Shown here: in pieces, positions 10,763 to 17,688 of the stretch
Position numbering within the stretch: the first letter of the stretch is position 1
Layout of the letters: each line of letters opens with the position of its first letter
Origin: Kribbella turkmenica
Lineage (GTDB): Bacteria > Actinomycetota > Actinomycetes > Propionibacteriales > Kribbellaceae
DNA length: 42,181 nt
Assembly: GCF_004348725.1 (NCBI RefSeq)
Contig: NZ_SMKR01000050.1
Span: 1 to 42,181, forward strand
Reading direction: 5' to 3'
Made by a program: the position numbers and the translations under genes
The notes under the pieces: model-generated
The model's input: the letters and a program-made list of their open reading frames with translations, nothing else
Databases searched by the model: none
Told to the model about the DNA's origin: nothing

Positions 10763-10801
10763 AACCTGCCCTTTCGGGCATCTAGCCAGTGAGTGCAGGT
10801 T
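10763..10801 (+). promoter_or_regulatory. nested hairpin in the leader of the LuxR-type gene
   Basis: In the gap before the regulator, an inner stem TGCCC-TTTC-GGGCA (10767-10780) overlaps an outer inverted repeat, AACCTGC (10763-10769) with GCAGGTT (10795-10801). The two pairings share bases and exclude each other, so they could be a terminator after aroQ or alternative leader folds. I have no support beyond base pairing. Confidence 0.25.
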
Positions 10802-10845
10802 CGCGCCGGACCGTCTGGCGCCGATGCCCTGGGGGAGTGGCACGG

Positions 10846-11508
10846 ATGACGACGCAGCAACGTGTTCCGGTCTGGATGAAAGCCCTCGACCCGCTGTCGC
10901 AGTTCGGGTTGGTGCACGCCCTCCGGCCGCGGCCGGAGATCGGCCTGCTGACCGACGCCGACCTGGCGGTCATCCAGGCGCGGATGCTCGAGCAGCGGAC
11001 CGCGTCGCCGGTGGTCGCGCTGATCGCCGTCGACTCGCTGGACCGGGCGGCGGTTGAGGTACTCCGCTCGGCGAAAGAGCGGGGGTGCGGCCGGGCCGTG
11101 CTGATCACCGGCATGATCGACGACGACGCGCTGATGACCGCGGTGGAGCTCGGGGTGTCCGGCGTGCTCCGGCGGACCGAGGCGACCGCCGACCGGATCG
11201 TGCACCTCGTGCAGACCGCCGCCGCGGGTCACGGCAGCCTGCCGCCCGAGCTCATGGGTCGCCTGCTCGGCCGTGTCCCGCGCATGCAGGTGCTGACGCC
11301 ACGGAGGCCGTCCCAGACCGGTCTGTCCGACCGCGAGACTCAGGTCTTGCGGCTCGTCGCCGACGGCAAGGACACCCAGGAGATCGCGCGGGAGCTGTCG
11401 TACTCCGAGCGGACGGTCAAGAACGTCCTGCACGACGTAACCAGCCGCCTGCAGCTCAGGAACCGCTCACACGCCGTCGCCTACGCCTTGCGTGAGGGCC
11501 TGATCTAG
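10846..11508 (+). CDS. LuxR-family transcriptional regulator with C-terminal HTH
   Basis: This 220-residue DNA-binding regulator has a textbook LuxR/GerE helix-turn-helix at about 160-220 (LSDRETQVLRLVADGKDTQ onward, then SYSERTVKNVLHDV). Residues 1-150 look like a response-regulator receiver fold but lack an obvious phospho-acceptor pattern, so it is probably an atypical orphan regulator. The ATG at 10846 has GGGGGAG 8 nt upstream, which is better than the open frame from 10789. No sensor kinase adjoins. I recall similar proteins in Streptomyces beginning with a TTQRVPVW-like segment, but the target is unknown. Confidence 0.78.
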   Translation: MTTQQRVPVWMKALDPLSQFGLVHALRPRPEIGLLTDADLAVIQARMLEQRTASPVVALIAVDSLDRAAVEVLRSAKERGCGRAVLITGMIDDDALMTAVELGVSGVLRRTEATADRIVHLVQTAAAGHGSLPPELMGRLLGRVPRMQVLTPRRPSQTGLSDRETQVLRLVADGKDTQEIARELSYSERTVKNVLHDVTSRLQLRNRSHAVAYALREGLI

Positions 11509-11526
11509 GCCGGCCCGGTGGGAGCA

Positions 11527-11566
11527 CTCAGCGCTGAGCAATCCACGATCCCTCACCGCTAAGCAA
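11527..11566. promoter_or_regulatory. two 15-bp direct repeats upstream of the MarR gene, likely autoregulatory operators
   Basis: CTCAGCGCTGAGCAA (11527-11541) and CTCACCGCTAAGCAA (11552-11566) match at 13 of 15 bases and start 25 bp apart. The first contains the perfect palindrome CTCAGCGCTGAG. They end 19 nt before the MarR ATG. MarR regulators usually bind short palindromes over their own promoter, so autorepression is the simplest reading. Confidence 0.45.
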
Positions 11567-11585
11567 GCTGGACTACGCTGGCCGT

Positions 11586-12083
11586 ATGGTTGATCACCTC
11601 GACCTGGTGCTCGAGCAATGGGCGGAGCAGCGGCCGGACCTGGACGCGTCGCCGATGGGCGTGGTCGGGCGGGTGAGCCGGCTGAACCAGTTGTTCGGTG
11701 CCCAGCTGGCGCGCAACTTCGCCCGGTTCGACGTCGACCGCGCCTCGTTCGACGTACTCGCGACGCTGCGGCGCAGCAACGCCGAGCACAGCCTGACCCC
11801 GGCCGGACTGATGCGGTCGTCGATGGTGACCTCGGGCGCGATCAGTCAGCGGCTGGACCGGCTCGAGGCGCGCGGACTCGTCACCCGGGCGCCCAGCGAG
11901 ACGGACGGGCGCGGCGTTCGGGTGACGCTGACCGACGAGGGGCTGCGGCTGATCGACTCGGTGCTCCCGGCCCACATCGAGACGGAGCAGCAGATGCTCG
12001 CCGGACTGTCGACGGTCGAGCGCGAGCAGTTCGCCGAGCTGTTGCGGACGTTGCTCGAATCCCTCGGGGACACGAGGGACTGA
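11586..12083 (+). CDS. MarR-family transcriptional regulator
   Basis: This 165-residue winged-helix regulator of the MarR family has the usual core. Helix-turn-helix residues around 73-98 include TPAGLMRSSMVTSGAISQRL, and the wing holds LVTRAPSETDGRGVRVTLT with its conserved Asp-x-Arg. No ligand is evident. It ends 4 nt before the methyltransferase, so the two probably form a two-gene operon in which the regulator controls itself and the methyltransferase. The 15-bp repeats immediately upstream are candidate sites. Confidence 0.85.
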   Translation: MVDHLDLVLEQWAEQRPDLDASPMGVVGRVSRLNQLFGAQLARNFARFDVDRASFDVLATLRRSNAEHSLTPAGLMRSSMVTSGAISQRLDRLEARGLVTRAPSETDGRGVRVTLTDEGLRLIDSVLPAHIETEQQMLAGLSTVEREQFAELLRTLLESLGDTRD

Positions 12084-12087
12084 GACC

Positions 12088-13287
12088 ATGACCGCCGACG
12101 ACTCGCGCCGGGCCGAGTCGTTGCGTGCGGCCCTGACCCGCCACCTGGTCGCCGAGGGCTCCATCCGGGACCAGCGGGTGGCCGCCGCGTTCGAGACCGT
12201 GCCCCGGCACCTGTTCGTCCCGCAGGCACCCCTCGACCGGGCGTACGCCGACGACGTCGTCCTGATGAAACGGAACGACGCCGGGATCGCGGTCAGCTCG
12301 GTGTCCCAGCCGAGCATCGTCGCGCTCATGCTCGGCCAGGCCGGGATCCAGCCCGGCGACCGCGTTCTCGAGATCGGCTCCGGTGGCTACAACGCGGCCC
12401 TGATGCGCGAGCTTACCGGTCCGGCAGGTGCCGTGACCACGGTCGACATCGATCCCGAGGTCGCCGACCGGGCCCGGGAGGTGCTGGCGTCGGCCGGGTA
12501 TGACGACGTCCGGGTGGTCCGGGCGGACGGGGAGTTCGGCGACCCGGAGGACGCGCCGTTCGACCGGATCGTGGTCACCGTGACGGCGTGGGACGTGCCG
12601 CCGGCCTGGATCGGCCAGCTCCGGCCCGGCGGGCGGATCGTCGTACCGCTGCGGCTGCGAGGCCAGACCCGGTCGATCGGGTTCGACCGGGTCGGCGACC
12701 ACCTGGAGAGCCGGTCCGCGACGATGTGTGGCTTCGTCTGCATGCAGGGCGCCGGCGCGAACTACGAGCGGCTGGTGCCGATCGCGGGTGACCAGGTGTT
12801 CGTCAGCTTCGACGAGGACCAGGAGATCGAGGCTCATCCGTACGACGGCGTCCTCGGGCAACCGCACGTGCAGGCCTGGTCAGGGGTGGTGATGAACCGG
12901 CAGGAGCCGCTGGCCGAGCTCAACCTGTGGCTCGCGTCGGCCCTGCCCGGATTCTGCATCCTCGGCGCGGACCGATCCGTGAAGACGGTCGCACCGACAC
13001 CGCGGTGGGGTGCCGCGGCGGTGGTGACGCGCGACAGTGTGGCCTACCTGACGTCCTGCCCGGCCCGGCGACGACCGGCGTCGTTCGTCGAGCTGGGCGT
13101 CAACGGTCACGGGCCGGAGGCGTCCCGGCTGATGGACAGGCTGATCGACCAGCTGCGGCTGTGGGACGCGCATCACCGGCACGGGCCGGGGCCGTCGTTC
13201 CAGGTGTGGCCGGCGGGTGGCGACGTACCGGCCGGGTTCAGGATCACGCGGCGGCACGCTTGCCTGGTGGTCAGCTGGGCGGAGTAG
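12088..13287 (+). CDS. protein-L-isoaspartate O-methyltransferase homologue of the FxLD-system type
   Basis: This 399-residue SAM-dependent methyltransferase has a PIMT-like N-terminal half. VPRHLFVP (39-45) and the SAM motif VLEIGSGGYNAAL (93-105) are followed by TTVDIDPEV and then an extra C-terminal domain of about 180 residues ending DAHHRHGPGPSFQVWP. The GSGGYNAAL motif with that long C-terminal domain matches methyltransferases annotated as FxLD system. Some relatives install isoaspartate or a beta-amino acid in lanthipeptides. No lanthipeptide precursor or LanM-type synthetase is present, so it may act on another protein or on a precursor elsewhere. GAGGGA lies about 10 nt before the ATG. 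Its last 17 nt overlap the convergent gene on the minus strand. Confidence 0.75.
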   Translation: MTADDSRRAESLRAALTRHLVAEGSIRDQRVAAAFETVPRHLFVPQAPLDRAYADDVVLMKRNDAGIAVSSVSQPSIVALMLGQAGIQPGDRVLEIGSGGYNAALMRELTGPAGAVTTVDIDPEVADRAREVLASAGYDDVRVVRADGEFGDPEDAPFDRIVVTVTAWDVPPAWIGQLRPGGRIVVPLRLRGQTRSIGFDRVGDHLESRSATMCGFVCMQGAGANYERLVPIAGDQVFVSFDEDQEIEAHPYDGVLGQPHVQAWSGVVMNRQEPLAELNLWLASALPGFCILGADRSVKTVAPTPRWGAAAVVTRDSVAYLTSCPARRRPASFVELGVNGHGPEASRLMDRLIDQLRLWDAHHRHGPGPSFQVWPAGGDVPAGFRITRRHACLVVSWAE

Positions 13288-13996
13288 TCCCGGGACGCGG
13301 CGGGTTCCGGACCGTCTGCCAGAGCTCGTCGATGTCCGAGCGGTCGTCGGGCTCCGGGGTGTCCACCCAGCCGCTGGCCCAGGTGTCCTCATCGCGGTCG
13401 AGGTCGAAGATCGACTCCGCGAACGCGGCCGAACCGACGTACCGGGTCTCCGGCTCGTCCTGCCCCTGCTCGTCCTGCCCCTGCTCGTCCTGCTCCGGTG
13501 CGGCCGGCCCGGCCTGTGCGGACTGGGCCGGACGGGCCGGGGTGGGCGACGTCCCGGGAGGTCCGACCAGGGCCCGCGCATGCTCCTGCGCCTCGAGGAT
13601 GCCCATGTCCTGCTCGTCGCACAGCAGCCGGATCGCCGCCACCTCGCTGCCGGCCTCCATCAACTCCCGGACCCGGGCGTCAGTGTCGTTCCGCGCGGCC
13701 GGCAGGTGGTGCTGCGGCGGGCGATGCCCCTGCGGCGGCCCGTACGACGGCAACCATTGCGCCGGCGGCTGGTACTGGGGCTGGAACTGGGGTGGCGGCA
13801 CCTGGCCGCCGGTGGGCCGGGTGAACTGGCCCTGGAACTGGGTCGGCACGTTGCCGCCCTGCTGGGCCTGCATCCGCTCGATCAGCTTCTGCATCCGCGG
13901 GTTCGGGCGGCCGCCGGACTTCGAGGCCTGCTGCCTGGCCTTGCCGATCACGCTGACCACGATCATGACGATGACGAAGATCGCGAACTCCACCAC
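13271..13996 (-). CDS. membrane-anchored protein with Pro/Gln-rich linker and L7/L12-like helix
   Basis: A hypothetical protein of 241 residues. There is one membrane span at about 3-18, then a basic stretch with an RMQKLIERMQAQQ helix (35-46) and a Pro/Gln-rich linker (50-100). Residues 105-143 (DARVRELMEAGSEVAAIRLL onward) resemble the C-terminal helix pair of ribosomal protein L7/L12, a motif seen in several small actinobacterial proteins. An acidic tail follows with EQGQD repeats near 169-178. Translation begins at the GTG at 13996 (VVEFAIF), and GGAGGG lies about 7 nt upstream. The 3-prime end overlaps the convergent methyltransferase by 17 nt. The function is unknown. Scaffolding at the membrane is only a guess. 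Confidence 0.7.
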   Translation of the reverse strand: MVEFAIFVIVMIVVSVIGKARQQASKSGGRPNPRMQKLIERMQAQQGGNVPTQFQGQFTRPTGGQVPPPQFQPQYQPPAQWLPSYGPPQGHRPPQHHLPAARNDTDARVRELMEAGSEVAAIRLLCDEQDMGILEAQEHARALVGPPGTSPTPARPAQSAQAGPAAPEQDEQGQDEQGQDEPETRYVGSAAFAESIFDLDRDEDTWASGWVDTPEPDDRSDIDELWQTVRNPPRPGTTPPS

Positions 13997-14073
13997 CGGC
14001 TGCCCTCCGTCGTCACAGTCGCCACTCGGGACTGCCAGCCTAAGCCCCGCCGGGTCCGCCCGCGGGCGCGGAA

Positions 14074-14103
14074 TCGAAGGAAGGGGCAGGTGACCGCTAC
14101 AAT
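14074..14103 (+). promoter_or_regulatory. putative efp promoter
   Basis: TACAAT at 14098-14103 matches the -10 consensus at 5 of 6 positions, with TCGAAG (3 of 6 to TTGACA) at 14074-14079 after an 18-bp spacer. Transcription would begin near 14110, about 32 nt before the efp GTG. Confidence 0.45.
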
Positions 14104-14141
14104 CCGGTGTTACCGCTGATCAATTCGAAGGGCATATCCGC

Positions 14142-14705
14142 GTGGCAACGACGAACGACCTCAAGAACGGCATGGTGCTCGACCTGGACGGGCAGCTGTG
14201 GTCCGTCGTCTGGTTCCAGCACCACAAGCCCGGCAAGGGCGGCGCCGTCGTCCGGACGAAGCTGAAGAACGTGCTCTCCGGCAAGGTGGTCGACAAGACC
14301 TTCAACGCGGATGTCAAGGTCGAGGTCGCGACCGTCGACAAGCGCGACATGACCTACCTGTACAACGACGGCACGTCGTACGTGTTCATGGACAAGCAGA
14401 CCTACGACCAGCTGCAGATCCAGCCCGAGACCGTCGGCGACGCCGCGCACTTCCTGCTGGAGAATCAGGACGCCATCGTCGCGGTGCACGACGACCTGCC
14501 GCTGTACGTCGAGCTCCCGGCCTCGGTCGAACTCGTCGTCGAGTACACCGAGCCCGGCCTGCAGGGCGACCGGTCCACCGGTGGCACCAAGCCGGCCAAG
14601 CTGGAGACCGGCTACACCATCCAGGTCCCGCTGTTCCTGACCACGGGCGAGAAGGTCAAGGTCGACACCCGCACGGGCGACTACCTCGGTCGCGTCACCT
14701 CCTGA
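14142..14705 (+). CDS. efp: translation elongation factor P
   Basis: EF-P relieves ribosome stalling at polyproline. The 187-residue protein has the three beta-barrel domains and family landmarks: [12 protein letters not shown], the tip loop with Lys32, [14 protein letters not shown], and [16 protein letters not shown]. The loop here reads P30-G-K32-G-G34, whereas the actinobacterial subgroup I know of usually has PGKGP, in which the Lys works unmodified. No EpmA/EpmB-like or YmfI-like modification genes are in the window. The GTG at 14142 gives the standard start, preceded by GAAGGG. nusB follows at 34 nt and is probably cotranscribed. Confidence 0.95.
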   Translation: MATTNDLKNGMVLDLDGQLWSVVWFQHHKPGKGGAVVRTKLKNVLSGKVVDKTFNADVKVEVATVDKRDMTYLYNDGTSYVFMDKQTYDQLQIQPETVGDAAHFLLENQDAIVAVHDDLPLYVELPASVELVVEYTEPGLQGDRSTGGTKPAKLETGYTIQVPLFLTTGEKVKVDTRTGDYLGRVTS

Positions 14706-14739
14706 CCACTTCGGATCCCGGAAGAGCTGACAACCGCAC

Positions 14740-15150
14740 ATGTCTGCCCGTAGCAAGGCCCGCAAGCGCGCCCTCGACGTGCTGTTCGAGTCCGAGGTCA
14801 GGGGGTTGCCCGTCGGCGGCACCCTGGCCGACCGGGTGGCCGACAACGACCCGCCGGTGAACGAGTTCACCGTGGCACTGGTCGAGGGTGTGGCGAAGCA
14901 CATCGAGGTGATCGACGACCTGCTGCAGACCCACTCGGTCGGCTGGTCGCTGGACCGGATGCCGGCGGTGGACCGCAACATCCTGCGGATCGGCAGCTAC
15001 GAACTGCTGTTCGACGACCAGGTCCCGGACGTGGTCGCGGTCAGCGAGGCGGTCGCCCTCGCGCGGGACCTGTCCACCGACGAGTCGCCGGCGTTCGTGA
15101 ACGGGCTGCTGGCCAGACTGCTGCAGCTCAAGCCCACCCTCGGCGTCTGA
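14740..15150 (+). CDS. nusB: transcription antitermination factor NusB
   Basis: NusB pairs with NusE (S10) to support rRNA antitermination. The 136-residue all-helical protein has SARSKARKRALDVLFESEVR at the N-terminus, SLDRMPAVDRNILRIGSYEL in the middle and SPAFVNGLLARLL at the end, all family signatures. The efp-nusB-bldD order is conserved in Streptomyces. A stable hairpin begins about 50 nt after the stop. Confidence 0.95.
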   Translation: MSARSKARKRALDVLFESEVRGLPVGGTLADRVADNDPPVNEFTVALVEGVAKHIEVIDDLLQTHSVGWSLDRMPAVDRNILRIGSYELLFDDQVPDVVAVSEAVALARDLSTDESPAFVNGLLARLLQLKPTLGV

Positions 15151-15200
15151 GCGGCTGAGGAGCGAGGGGGGCGAGCCCTCTCGGGAAGTCCTGATGTCGG

Positions 15201-15233
15201 GGCCCGGTGACCGTCTCGGTACGGTCCCGGGCC
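15201..15233 (+). terminator. hairpin terminator between convergent nusB and bldD
   Basis: GGCCCGGTGACCGT (15201-15214) pairs with ACGGTCCCGGGCC (15221-15233) across a CTCGGT loop, with one bulge. There is no T-run, as is usual for actinobacterial terminators. It lies between converging genes and could serve nusB. Confidence 0.6.
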
Positions 15234-15323
15234 GGATCTGCGTCCCCGTGGTGGTGGCGCGGGGGAACGGCCCCGGCCTCTGGTGCAGCGGGTGAGGTGG
15301 TGCCCGCCGCGGGTCGTGCGCTA

Positions 15324-15357
15324 CTGCGGATTACTGCTGCGGATTCCTTCTGCGGAT
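15324..15357. repeat. three CTGCGGAT units at 13-bp spacing
   Basis: CTGCGGAT occurs at 15324-15331, 15337-15344 and 15350-15357, each starting 13 bp after the last, in the spacer beyond the bldD stop. The flanking letters vary. Just over one helical turn per unit could align binding sites on one face, but it may be a slippage remnant. The rest of the 268-bp nusB-bldD gap shows only the terminator hairpin. Confidence 0.5.
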
Positions 15358-15418
15358 GAGAAGGCGGGCGGCCGCGGGCCAGCTGCTACGAGCCCCGACC
15401 GTCTCTGCTGCCTTCCGA

Positions 15419-15931
15419 TCAGGCGCCGGCTGCCTCGGACTCCTCGACGTCGCCCTTCGCCTCCGGGTTCAGCACACCCCAGGAGATGAAACGCTCGGTC
15501 AGAGTCGTCGGCGACTCGTCGTAGATCACGGCCAGGGTCCGCATGTCGTCCTGACGGATCGACAGCACCTTGCCGTTGTAGTCACCCCGCTGAGCCTGGA
15601 TCGTGGCCGCGTACCGCGTCAGCGGACCGGCCTCGCTCGCGTCGAGGTGTTGCAGGGCCTCCAGGTCGAGGATCAACCGGGGCGGAGCGGCAGCCGCGGC
15701 GGCCGCGCTGGCGGAACCGGGCAGGAGCTCACGGATCGGCACGCCGTAGAAATCGGCGAGCTCCGCGAGCTTCTGGACCGTGACGGCTCGATCGCCACGC
15801 TCGTACGAGCCGACGACGACCGCCTTCCAGCGACCCTTGGACTTCTCTTCCACGCCGTGCAGCGACAGCCCTTGCTGCTGGCGGATGGCGCGCAACTTGC
15901 CACCCAGTGTCTTCGCGTATTCGCTAGGCAC
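15419..15931 (-). CDS. bldD: developmental master regulator BldD, c-di-GMP-responsive
   Basis: BldD represses sporulation and development genes when dimerised by tetrameric cyclic di-GMP. The 170-residue protein has an N-terminal XRE helix-turn-helix (about 9-70) and a C-terminal domain containing the c-di-GMP signature RxD-x8-RxxD: RGD at 115-117 and RQDD at 126-129, an exact fit. The alanine-rich hinge spans 74-82. The GTG at 15931 is chosen because CGGAGGGA lies 9 nt upstream and the family starts near PSEYAKTLG. It is divergent from pyrR, as in Streptomyces coelicolor. A perfect BldD consensus operator over its promoter implies autoregulation. Its presence suggests a lineage with c-di-GMP-controlled development or related functions. 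Confidence 0.95.
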   Translation of the reverse strand: MPSEYAKTLGGKLRAIRQQQGLSLHGVEEKSKGRWKAVVVGSYERGDRAVTVQKLAELADFYGVPIRELLPGSASAAAAAAAPPRLILDLEALQHLDASEAGPLTRYAATIQAQRGDYNGKVLSIRQDDMRTLAVIYDESPTTLTERFISWGVLNPEAKGDVEESEAAGA

Positions 15932-16018
15932 GCTGGTTCTTCCCTCCGACTAGTTTCGTCTTGTCCGGCCCGCCGGAACGGGTCGGTCGGCCAAACTGAA
16001 TTACCAAGACCCCCCTCG

Positions 16019-16033
16019 GTTACACAGAGTAAC
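16019..16033. promoter_or_regulatory. BldD operator at the bldD promoter
   Basis: GTTACACAGAGTAAC agrees with every fixed position of the published BldD consensus nTnACnC(A/T)GnGTnAn as I remember it. It overlaps the last bases of the bldD -10 and covers the transcription start, where a repressor would block initiation. The site is 88-102 nt from the bldD start codon. Confidence 0.75.
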
Positions 16034-16061
16034 AATATTCCGGGTGCGAGGCCAGCGTCAA
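16032..16061 (-). promoter_or_regulatory. putative bldD promoter
   Basis: On the minus strand TTGACG (16061-16056) and TATTGT (16037-16032) are spaced 18 bp, matching the -35 and -10 consensus at 5 and 4 of 6 positions. Transcription would start near 16025, inside the BldD operator. The -35 region also overlaps the likely promoter region of divergent pyrR (weak TACCAT at 16081-16086). Confidence 0.5.
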
Positions 16062-16114
16062 GACGGCGTGTCACTTCCGATACCATGTCAAGCGGTCCGA
16101 ACGTCCTTTAAAGA

Positions 16115-16140
16115 CCCGTCCAGAGAGGCGGGAAAGGAGG
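16115..16140 (+). promoter_or_regulatory. PyrR-binding RNA hairpin and pyrR ribosome site
   Basis: CCCG (16115-16118) pairs with CGGG (16129-16132) around TCCAGAGAGG, the conserved loop of PyrR-binding RNAs known from Bacillus. AAAGGAGG (16133-16140) follows at once, 10 nt before the pyrR ATG. PyrR bound to this loop with UMP would hide the ribosome site, as described for mycobacterial translational repression. No antiterminator is seen. Confidence 0.8.
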
Positions 16141-16150
16141 AACGGTAGCG

Positions 16151-16747
16151 ATGAATCCTGCCCAGAGTGCTGATCAGACTGCCGCGCCCAAGCGCGGGAC
16201 CCGCACTGTGCTGGACGCTTCCGACATTTCCCGGGCACTGACCCGGATCGCGCACGAGATCCTCGAGCGCAACCGCGGGGCCGACCCCGTCGTCCTGCTC
16301 GGCATCCCCACCCGCGGCGTCGGCCTGGCCGCCCGGATCGCGGCCCGGATCGCGGCCGTCGAGGGGCAGAGCGTGCCGACAGGGTCACTCGATGTGACGA
16401 TGTACCGCGACGACATCGGTCTCAAACCACCCCGCGGCCTCGAGCACACCGACATCCCGGCCGGGGGGATCGACGGCAAGGTCGTCGTCCTGGTCGACGA
16501 CGTGCTGTTCTCCGGCCGCACCATCCGGGCCGCGCTGGACGCGATCGGCGACATCGGCCGGCCGCGGGCGGTCCAGCTGGCCGTCCTGGTCGACCGCGGC
16601 CACCGCGAGCTGCCGATCCGCGCCGACTATGTGGGCAAGAACCTGCCCACCTCGCTGGTCGAGCGCGTCACCGTCCACCTGACCGAGTACGACGGCGTCG
16701 ACGCCGTGCTCATCGCCGACAAGACCACGACCGGGGTGAAGGCGTGA
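16151..16747 (+). CDS. pyrR: bifunctional pyr operon regulator / uracil phosphoribosyltransferase PyrR
   Basis: PyrR senses UMP and PRPP, binds the pyr leader RNA and has uracil phosphoribosyltransferase activity. The 198-residue protein has the PRPP loop [19 protein letters not shown] (around 112-130), [10 protein letters not shown] near 51-60, and [18 protein letters not shown], the RNA-binding PyrR signature. The ATG has a strong AAAGGAGG at 10 nt. It is the first gene of the pyrimidine operon and its TGA shares an A with the pyrB ATG. The PyrR hairpin just upstream supports autogenous control of the operon. Confidence 0.96.
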   Translation: MNPAQSADQTAAPKRGTRTVLDASDISRALTRIAHEILERNRGADPVVLLGIPTRGVGLAARIAARIAAVEGQSVPTGSLDVTMYRDDIGLKPPRGLEHTDIPAGGIDGKVVVLVDDVLFSGRTIRAALDAIGDIGRPRAVQLAVLVDRGHRELPIRADYVGKNLPTSLVERVTVHLTEYDGVDAVLIADKTTTGVKA

Positions 16748-17688
16748 TGAAACACCTGCTGAGCGCGGGCGACCTGTCCCGGGACGAGGCGAACCTGATC
16801 CTCGACACCGCCGAGGAGATGCGGTCGCTGGCCGACCGGCCGATCAAGAAGCTGCCGGCCCTGCGCGGCCGGACCGTGGTGAACCTGTTCTTCGAGGACT
16901 CCACCCGGACCCGGATCTCGTTCGAGGCGGCCGCCAAGAGGCTGTCCGCCGACGTGATCAACTTCTCCGCCAAGGGCTCGAGCGTGAGCAAGGGCGAGAG
17001 CCTGAAGGACACCGCGCTGACGCTGCAGGCGATGGGCGCCGACGGCGTGGTCTGCCGGCACGGCTCCTCCGGAGCTCCGCACCTGCTGGCCACCTCGGGC
17101 TGGATGACCGGCGCGGTGGTGAACGCCGGTGACGGCACCCACGAGCACCCGACCCAGGCACTGCTGGACGCGTTCACGATGCGCCGCCACCTCGGCTCGC
17201 TGGAGGGCCGCCGGGTCACCATCGTCGGCGACGTCCTGCACTCGCGGGTCGCCCGGTCGAACGTGCTGCTGCTGTCGACGCTGGGGGCCGAGGTGACCGT
17301 GGTCGCGCCGCCGACGCTGCTCCCGGTCGAGATGCGCAGCTGGCCGTGCGTCACGTCGTACGACCTGGACGCGGCGCTGCCGAAGAGCGACGCGGTGATG
17401 ATGCTGCGGGTCCAGCGCGAGCGGATGAACGACGCCTACTTCCCGAGCGCCCGCGAGTACACCCGCCGCTACGGCCTCGACGTGCACCGGATGGCGCAGC
17501 TGCCGGACGAGGCGATCGTGCTGCACCCCGGCCCGATGAACCGCGGCATGGAGATCAGCGCCGAGGTCGCCGACTCCACCCGCTCGGTGATCGTCGAACA
17601 GGTCACCAACGGCGTGGCCATCCGGATGGCCGTCCTGTACCTGCTGCTGTCCGGCAGCAACGAATCGAACGAGGAGTCGAACGCGTGA
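16747..17688 (+). CDS. pyrB: aspartate carbamoyltransferase catalytic subunit
   Basis: This enzyme joins carbamoyl phosphate and L-aspartate to give carbamoyl aspartate. The 313-residue protein contains the phosphate-binding STRT (52-55), the mobile-loop [15 protein letters not shown], and HPGPMNRG near the C-terminus. The ATG at 16747 overlaps the pyrR TGA (TGATG). A GTG one codon earlier (16744) is possible. No pyrI regulatory subunit is present. Coupled to pyrC by a GTGA overlap. Confidence 0.96.
   Translation: MKHLLSAGDLSRDEANLILDTAEEMRSLADRPIKKLPALRGRTVVNLFFEDSTRTRISFEAAAKRLSADVINFSAKGSSVSKGESLKDTALTLQAMGADGVVCRHGSSGAPHLLATSGWMTGAVVNAGDGTHEHPTQALLDAFTMRRHLGSLEGRRVTIVGDVLHSRVARSNVLLLSTLGAEVTVVAPPTLLPVEMRSWPCVTSYDLDAALPKSDAVMMLRVQRERMNDAYFPSAREYTRRYGLDVHRMAQLPDEAIVLHPGPMNRGMEISAEVADSTRSVIVEQVTNGVAIRMAVLYLLLSGSNESNEESNA

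Noticed and set aside
13271..13996. FDLD tetrapeptide in the 241-residue protein as an FxLD lanthipeptide leader near the FxLD methyltransferase
   Set aside because: The protein is large, membrane-anchored and has a single cysteine, and the tetrapeptide lies in an acidic tail with no core peptide.
15283..15489. 68-codon plus-strand frame over the bldD end
   Set aside because: Arg/Pro-rich shadow without a ribosome site. It runs antisense into bldD.
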